DNA from: JBAVVD01 sp049697115 | GTDB lineage: Bacteria > Acidobacteriota > Aminicenantia > Aminicenantales > UBA4085 | DNA: 64,000 nucleotides | Assembly (NCBI GenBank): GCA_049697115.1 | Contig: JBAVVD010000040.1 | Location: 62,001 to 126,000 of the forward strand | Direction of reading: 5' to 3' | Part shown: in pieces, positions 59,652 to 64,000 of the stretch | Numbering within the stretch: the stretch's first letter is position 1 | How the letters are laid out: the number at the start of each line of letters is the position of its first letter | Position numbers and translations under genes: made by a program | The notes under the pieces: generated by a model | What the model was told of the DNA's origin: nothing | Seen by the model: the letters and a program-made list of their open reading frames with translations, nothing else | Database searches by the model: none

Positions 59652-61286
59652 TCACGCTTCAAAGCTTTTCTTTGTCCTTCGATGACGGTGAAAAGAGACG
59701 GCGAAACGGTGGGCCTCGTCCCTGATGCGCTGAAAAAGCCGTAGAGCCGGGGACGTCCGGTCAAGCCGTAAACCCTGTTTGCGGGAAGAAGTGAAGACAA
59801 TTTCTTGCTTTTTCGCTAGGGCCGCAAGCGGGAGGTTTTCCAGGCCCAGAACCTTTAGAGTCTTTTGGGCCGCACTGAGCTGAGGCAATCCTCCGTCCAC
59901 AAGTATTAAATCCGGCAGCCTTTTTCTTTCATCCAGCACTCGGGCATACCTCCGGCGGATAACCTCTTCCAGACTGGCCACATCATTCGGGCCTTTCACT
60001 GTTTGAATGATATATTTCCTGTAGCCGTCCTTTTGGGGCCGCCCGTACTCAAAAGTGACTGATGAGGCGACGGTCTCTGTGCCGCCGGTGTTGGAGACGT
60101 CAAACCCCTCAATCCGAATGGGGAGGGATTTCAAACCTAATATTCTTTTGGTTTCTACCAGGGGGGCGAGTTCGCGGTTTTTTCCCTGGAGCAAAAGAGC
60201 GGCATTTCGTACAGCCAGATTAACCAGGGCCTTGTATTTTCCTTTGAGAGGAACGGCCAGCTCCGGTTTCCGGCCGGGCCGCAGCGAGAGTTTTTGAATG
60301 AACGATTCTTTTCCGGCGGGGTAAAAGGGAAGCAAAATTGTGGGCATCCCTTCCCGTTTTTCTGTATAGAAAAATTCCAGAAAGTTGCGGAGGAATCTTT
60401 CTCTGGAAATAATTTCTTTCTCTTCGAAAAGAAATTCCCGGGATTCAATAACCTTCCCCTTTCTCATGAGAAAGACATGGACGGCGATGTCTTTATTATT
60501 ACGGGCATAGCCGAAAATATCCAGGTTTTCCAGGCTTACAGAGATGAGTTTCGGCTTTTCTTTGATCTGCTCCAGCGTCTGAAGGATATCCCGCCAGTGA
60601 GCGGCTTCTTCGAATTCCTCTTTAACGGCGGCCCTTCTCATTTTTTTTCTGAGGGCTCTGGTCAGTCTTTCCGTTTTCCCCTCCAGGAAGAGAAGGGCAT
60701 TTTCCACGCTTTCTCTGTAGTCCGCCTCCTGGACATTGCCGACACAGGGGGCTGAACAAAGCTTCAATTCATACTCGAGGCAGGGTCTTTTTCTCATGCC
60801 CGGAACAGCTTCTGTGCAGCCTCGGACACGGAAATATTTATTGATCATGCGGATGGTCTTTCGGGCTTCGCGTGCCGGATGAAAAGGCCCGAAATATTTT
60901 GCCCCATCCTCTTTGACCGCTCGGCTGAAGTAAATCCCGGGGAATTTTTCCGCGACAGTCAGTTTCAGATAAGGGAAGCTTTTATCATCCTTGAGCCGTA
61001 AATTGAATTTGGGCTGGAACTGCCGGATGAAATTATTCTCCAGGAAAGCGGCTTCCCTCTCGGAATCCGTAAGGATATAGTCAATATCCGCTGTTTCCGC
61101 CAGGATGTGGTTGATCTTCAAGTCGGAAGTGGATTGAAAATATGATTTGACTCTTTCCTTCAGAAGTCGAGCCTTCCCGATGTAGATAACTTTCCGGTCG
61201 GCATTCTTGAAAAGATAGATCCCCGGTTGATTGGGAAGTTGAAGGATCTTTTCCTTCAATGCGCGCTGCATTTTCTTATTGGACAA
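59652..61286 (-). CDS. uvrC: Excinuclease ABC subunit C lacking the C-terminal HhH domain
   Basis: 544 residues. The GIY-YIG nuclease is at 20-98 (PGIYLFKNADRKVIYIGKAR), a cysteine cluster with KRPCLEYELKLCSAPCVG follows, and the UVR helix hairpin lies near 200-240. The RNase H-like nuclease has FDVSNTGG, LILVDGGLPQL and RDEAHRFAVSFHRHR, keeping the Asp, Asp and His used for 5' incision. The protein stops ten residues after that histidine block. The usual tandem helix-hairpin-helix domain (about 60 residues, IPGIGPKRRKALL-type) is missing, and no other frame downstream supplies it. It begins 5 nt after uvrB. Confidence 0.92.
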   Translation of the reverse strand: MSNKKMQRALKEKILQLPNQPGIYLFKNADRKVIYIGKARLLKERVKSYFQSTSDLKINHILAETADIDYILTDSEREAAFLENNFIRQFQPKFNLRLKDDKSFPYLKLTVAEKFPGIYFSRAVKEDGAKYFGPFHPAREARKTIRMINKYFRVRGCTEAVPGMRKRPCLEYELKLCSAPCVGNVQEADYRESVENALLFLEGKTERLTRALRKKMRRAAVKEEFEEAAHWRDILQTLEQIKEKPKLISVSLENLDIFGYARNNKDIAVHVFLMRKGKVIESREFLFEEKEIISRERFLRNFLEFFYTEKREGMPTILLPFYPAGKESFIQKLSLRPGRKPELAVPLKGKYKALVNLAVRNAALLLQGKNRELAPLVETKRILGLKSLPIRIEGFDVSNTGGTETVASSVTFEYGRPQKDGYRKYIIQTVKGPNDVASLEEVIRRRYARVLDERKRLPDLILVDGGLPQLSAAQKTLKVLGLENLPLAALAKKQEIVFTSSRKQGLRLDRTSPALRLFQRIRDEAHRFAVSFHRHRRTKKSFEA

Positions 61287-61291
61287 TGCGA

Positions 61292-63280
61292 TTAAAGCTC
61301 CATCTCTCTTTTCTTCAGCCGCGTGATTTCATCCCTCCAGCGGGCCGCCTTTTCGAATTCCAGGTTCCGGGCGGCCTCTTTCATCAATTTTTCCAGCTTC
61401 TTAAGTTTTTTGAGTCTGTTCTGAGGGGAAAGATAGACCTCTTTGTCCTCGGCAATCCGCGTGTAGTCAAAATAATCCTTTTCATACACACTCGACAATA
61501 CATCTTCGATCCTCTTCTGGATGGACCGGGGAGTAATGTCATTCTTCTGGTTGTAATCCTGCTGAATTTGTCTCCGCCGGCTGGTTTCGGCAATGGCACT
61601 TTTCATCGAATCGGTGAGTGTATCGGCATAGAGAATGGCCCTCCCGTTGACATTGCGCGCCGCTCGGCCGAAGGTCTGGATGAGAGAACTGGAGGAGCGG
61701 AGGAAACCCTCTTTATCCGCATCCAGGATGGCCACCAGGGAAACTTCAGGAAGGTCCAGACCTTCTCTCAAGAGGTTGATTCCTATCAGGGCATCGAATT
61801 TTCCTTTTCTCAAGTCCCTTAAAATTTTCACCCGGTCCAGAGTTTCAATTTCGCTGTGAAGGTAGCGGACCCGCAGGCCGAGCTCATGATAGTGCCGGGT
61901 CAGGCTTTCGGACATTTTCTTGGTCAGCGTCGTGACAAGCGTCCGTTCCCCTTTTGCGGACATGGCTTTAATTTCCTCCATTAAATCATTCACCTGGCCT
62001 TTCGCGGTTCGGACTTCAATTTCCGGGTCGGTGAGCCCTGTCGGGCGGATAATCTGTTCGACCACTTTTTGACCGGATTTCTTCAGCTCATAGGGACCCG
62101 GAGTGGCGGAAACACAAATGGCCTGATGGACCCTCTCTTTAAATTCATCGAAATTCAGGGGCCGGTTGTCCAGTGCCGAGGGAAGGCGGAAGCCGTGTTC
62201 GATCAACGTCAATTTCCGTGAGCGGTCACCAAAGTACATGCCGCCAATCTGGGGAATGGTGACGTGGGATTCATCGATGATGACCAGAAAGTCAGATGGA
62301 AAGTAGTGCAAAAGAGTATACGGCGGATCTCCGGATTGACGCTGGCTGAGGTAAAGGGAATAGTTTTCGATGCCCGGACAGTAGCCGAATTCACGGAGCA
62401 TGTCCAGGTCGAAGAGGGTTCTTTCTTCGATTCTCTCGGCCTCGATGAGCTTGTCCTGGTTTTTGAAGAAGCCGATTCTTTGATCCAACTCTATCTCTAT
62501 TCCTTTGATCGCCGAATCGAGTATATCTTTGGGTGTGGAGAAGAAGGTTCGAGGGTGAACGATGATTTTTTCATAGACGTCAAGCGTTGTGCCCAGCAGG
62601 GAGTCAATGGCCGTAATTTTTTTAAGTGTGTCTTCATCGAGCTCAATCCTGTAGGCAAAATCTTCGTAAGAAGGGAAGACCTCGATGACATCTCCCCGGA
62701 CGCGGAAGCCTCCTCTTTTAAAGTCGTCATCCTGCCGCTCGTATTGAATTTCGACCAGGCTCTGGAGAATTTTTTTCCGAGTGATCATCTGGCCGCGGGT
62801 GAGGCTGAAGGACATCGAGTAATATGTATCGGGCGCGCCGATGCCGTAGATACAGGAGACGGACGCGACAATGATCACGTCACGCCTGGCAAACAGCGCG
62901 TTTGTGGCACACAGGCGCATGCGGTCGATTTCGTCGTTAATGGTGGCTTCTTTAGCGATGTAGATGTTGGATGCCGGAATATAGGCTTCCGGCTGGTAGT
63001 AATCATAGTAGCTGACAAAGTATTCCACGGCATTCTCTGGGAAAAAGCGCCGGAATTCCTGGTAAAGCTGGGCGGCCAGAGTTTTATTATGGGAGATGAC
63101 CAAAACCGGCCGGTTGGCCCTGGCGATGACATTGGCCATGGTGAATGTTTTTCCCGAGCCCGTGACGCCCATCAGGACCTGATGTTTGGCCCCTTGGGCC
63201 AACCCTTCGGACAATTCCTCAATGGCGCGTGTCTGATCACCCTTCGGCCCGAATTCCGCATGGAGTTCAAATCGACGCAT
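61292..63280 (-). CDS. uvrB: Excinuclease ABC subunit B
   Basis: 662 residues from ATG 63280. Walker A is GVTGSGKTFT (about 38-47). The beta-hairpin region is YYDYYQPEAYIP, helicase motif II is VIIDESH, and motif VI is QTFGRAARNV. A C-terminal UVR helix hairpin contacts UvrC. UvrB is the damage-verifying helicase of nucleotide excision repair. The frame continues upstream for 20 codons, but these have no family similarity and they contain the TGCTATAAT promoter element, so translation from 63280 on a leaderless message is favoured. It is operonic with uvrC. Confidence 0.96.
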   Translation of the reverse strand: MRRFELHAEFGPKGDQTRAIEELSEGLAQGAKHQVLMGVTGSGKTFTMANVIARANRPVLVISHNKTLAAQLYQEFRRFFPENAVEYFVSYYDYYQPEAYIPASNIYIAKEATINDEIDRMRLCATNALFARRDVIIVASVSCIYGIGAPDTYYSMSFSLTRGQMITRKKILQSLVEIQYERQDDDFKRGGFRVRGDVIEVFPSYEDFAYRIELDEDTLKKITAIDSLLGTTLDVYEKIIVHPRTFFSTPKDILDSAIKGIEIELDQRIGFFKNQDKLIEAERIEERTLFDLDMLREFGYCPGIENYSLYLSQRQSGDPPYTLLHYFPSDFLVIIDESHVTIPQIGGMYFGDRSRKLTLIEHGFRLPSALDNRPLNFDEFKERVHQAICVSATPGPYELKKSGQKVVEQIIRPTGLTDPEIEVRTAKGQVNDLMEEIKAMSAKGERTLVTTLTKKMSESLTRHYHELGLRVRYLHSEIETLDRVKILRDLRKGKFDALIGINLLREGLDLPEVSLVAILDADKEGFLRSSSSLIQTFGRAARNVNGRAILYADTLTDSMKSAIAETSRRRQIQQDYNQKNDITPRSIQKRIEDVLSSVYEKDYFDYTRIAEDKEVYLSPQNRLKKLKKLEKLMKEAARNLEFEKAARWRDEITRLKKREMEL

Positions 63281-63287
63281 TGGTCTT

Positions 63288-63296
63288 ATTATAGCA
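63288..63296 (-). promoter_or_regulatory. Extended -10 promoter of uvrBC (leaderless geometry)
   Basis: The minus strand reads TGCTATAAT (63296-63288), a perfect extended -10. The start is expected near 63281, one base before the ATG at 63280. No clear -35 is visible. Confidence 0.6.
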
Positions 63297-63488
63297 GAGA
63301 GAGAAATCGGAGACACGCATCGAATGAATGATCCAAACATTGGGATTTGGCATTATTTGGTCCAGTTCCAATTTTTTGTGATCAGCGATTCCGGGATGAT
63401 TCTGGACATTTTGACTTCCTGGTTGGGCTGTGATATAGAAAGAGCCGGAGGAAGCGAACAATTCAAGGATTTAAATTTAGGAGGAACG

Positions 63489-64000
63489 ATGAAAAGATCA
63501 ATTTTCAAGATCGGAGCTATACTTATTTTAATGGCCGCGTTTTCAATAGTATCTTTGGCGGGTCAGACGGAAAAGCCGCGAATGGGAGTGTTGCGATTTA
63601 CAAATCATACTCATGCCGGTTGGTGGAACTGGACGGTCAGTGATGAGCTTTCCGATCTGCTGGCGTCTGAATTGGTGAGCACAGGTGCCTTCCAGGTTCT
63701 GGAAAGAAAAGAGATTGAAGCGGTTCTGGGAGAGCAGGATTTGAGCGCATCCGGAAGAGTCAGCGAAGCAACAAAAGTCAAAATGAGAAAAATCAAAGGC
63801 GCTCAATTTTTAGTGGCCGGCACTGTTTCCGCTTATGAAGAACGCACAAAGGGTGTGGGCGGAGGCGTTCGCGTGGGCGGCATCAGCTTGGGTGGAAAAC
63901 AGGAAAAAACCTATATCGCCGTGGATTTAAAGGTCATCGACACGGAAACAGGCGAGATCGTCGATGCGCGAACCATCGAAGCGGAGTCAAAGGGAGTGGG
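63489..64000 (+). CDS. CsgG-family secreted/outer-membrane protein (N-terminal 170 residues, partial)
   Basis: It runs off the window. The ATG at 63489 has AGGAGGAACG upstream. A signal peptide (about 1-24) ends in SLAGQT, without a lipobox cysteine. The following MGVLRFTNHT, LSDLLASELVSTGAFQVLERKEIEAVLGEQ, GAQFLVAGTVSAYEE and YIAVDLKVIDTETGEIVDA match the CsgG/curli-assembly fold, widespread in proteins with no curli link. A glycine-rich insertion lies near 126-139. Without the C-terminus, pore formation cannot be judged. Confidence 0.82.
   Translation, partial: MKRSIFKIGAILILMAAFSIVSLAGQTEKPRMGVLRFTNHTHAGWWNWTVSDELSDLLASELVSTGAFQVLERKEIEAVLGEQDLSASGRVSEATKVKMRKIKGAQFLVAGTVSAYEERTKGVGGGVRVGGISLGGKQEKTYIAVDLKVIDTETGEIVDARTIEAESKGV

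Noticed and set aside
59582..59800. Possible frameshifted HhH continuation of UvrC
   Set aside because: The alternative frame contains no GxGxx(K/R) hairpin motifs, so the short UvrC is not explained by a simple frameshift.
62264..63331. 355-codon frame antisense to uvrB
   Set aside because: Shadow of uvrB; no start signal or family similarity.
1..64000. CRISPR arrays, prophage, integrase or transposase genes
   Set aside because: No spaced direct repeats, phage structural genes or transposase motifs were found anywhere in the window.

Overview
The window looks like chromosomal DNA of a Gram-negative, heterotrophic, probably uncultivated bacterium of about 50% GC. It carries ADP-heptose and heptosyltransferase genes, a TonB-dependent receptor, other beta-barrel proteins, lipoprotein processing genes, three secreted peptidases, two secreted beta-lactamase-fold hydrolases and a two-component system with a periplasmic double propeller. 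This mix (S46 peptidases, Oar-like receptor, DUF1343/NamZ, Reg_prop sensor, serine hydrolases) is typical of Acidobacteriota and Aminicenantota. The placement is an inference from gene content; there is no rRNA here. I see no prophage, CRISPR array, plasmid gene or transposase.

Layout. 1-3.4 kb: the N-terminal part of a membrane glycosyltransferase, divergent from an ECF sigma / membrane protein / HtrA-like operon. 3.4-3.8 kb: terminator and a MITE-like element. 3.8-6.7 kb: trmH, a GspG-tailed secreted protein and a second ECF sigma / membrane protein pair. 6.9-10 kb: inner-core LPS cluster (heptose kinase, heptose adenylyltransferase, GT9, methyltransferase). 10.2-14.9 kb: 14-bladed sensor kinase plus a stand-alone receiver. 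15-23.6 kb: serine hydrolase, tRNA-Leu, Oar-like receptor with a sigma-54-type promoter, second serine hydrolase, AMIN/beta-barrel protein. 23.8-28.4 kb: diaminopimelate (acetylase branch) and homoserine kinase operon. 28.4-36.5 kb: S9 peptidase, ABC exporter, NamZ muramidase, divergent glutamine synthetase. 36.5-46 kb: MFS transporter behind a structured leader, DUF362 protein, flippase-TldD-TldE operon, nadC-nadB. 46-51 kb: ileS-lspA-lgt-rluD. 51-57 kb: MITE copy 2 and two S46 peptidases around a GT87 protein. 57-59 kb: feoAB behind a palindromic operator. 59-64 kb: acpS, uvrB-uvrC, start of a CsgG-like gene.

How it fits together. Secreted S9 and S46 peptidases with the Oar-like receptor suggest growth on protein or peptides. 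NamZ, the DAP operon and the serine hydrolases point to peptidoglycan synthesis and turnover. The most notable cross-cutting signal is regulatory. At least six operon heads have a sigma-70-type -10 box only 7-15 nt before the start codon and no Shine-Dalgarno sequence, which suggests frequent leaderless or near-leaderless transcripts. Other notable points are a MITE pair, a 66-bp repeat at identical distance from two promoters, an HtrA-like protein lacking two catalytic residues, a DapA-like protein lacking the catalytic triad but keeping the Schiff-base lysine, and a UvrC without its helix-hairpin-helix tail.
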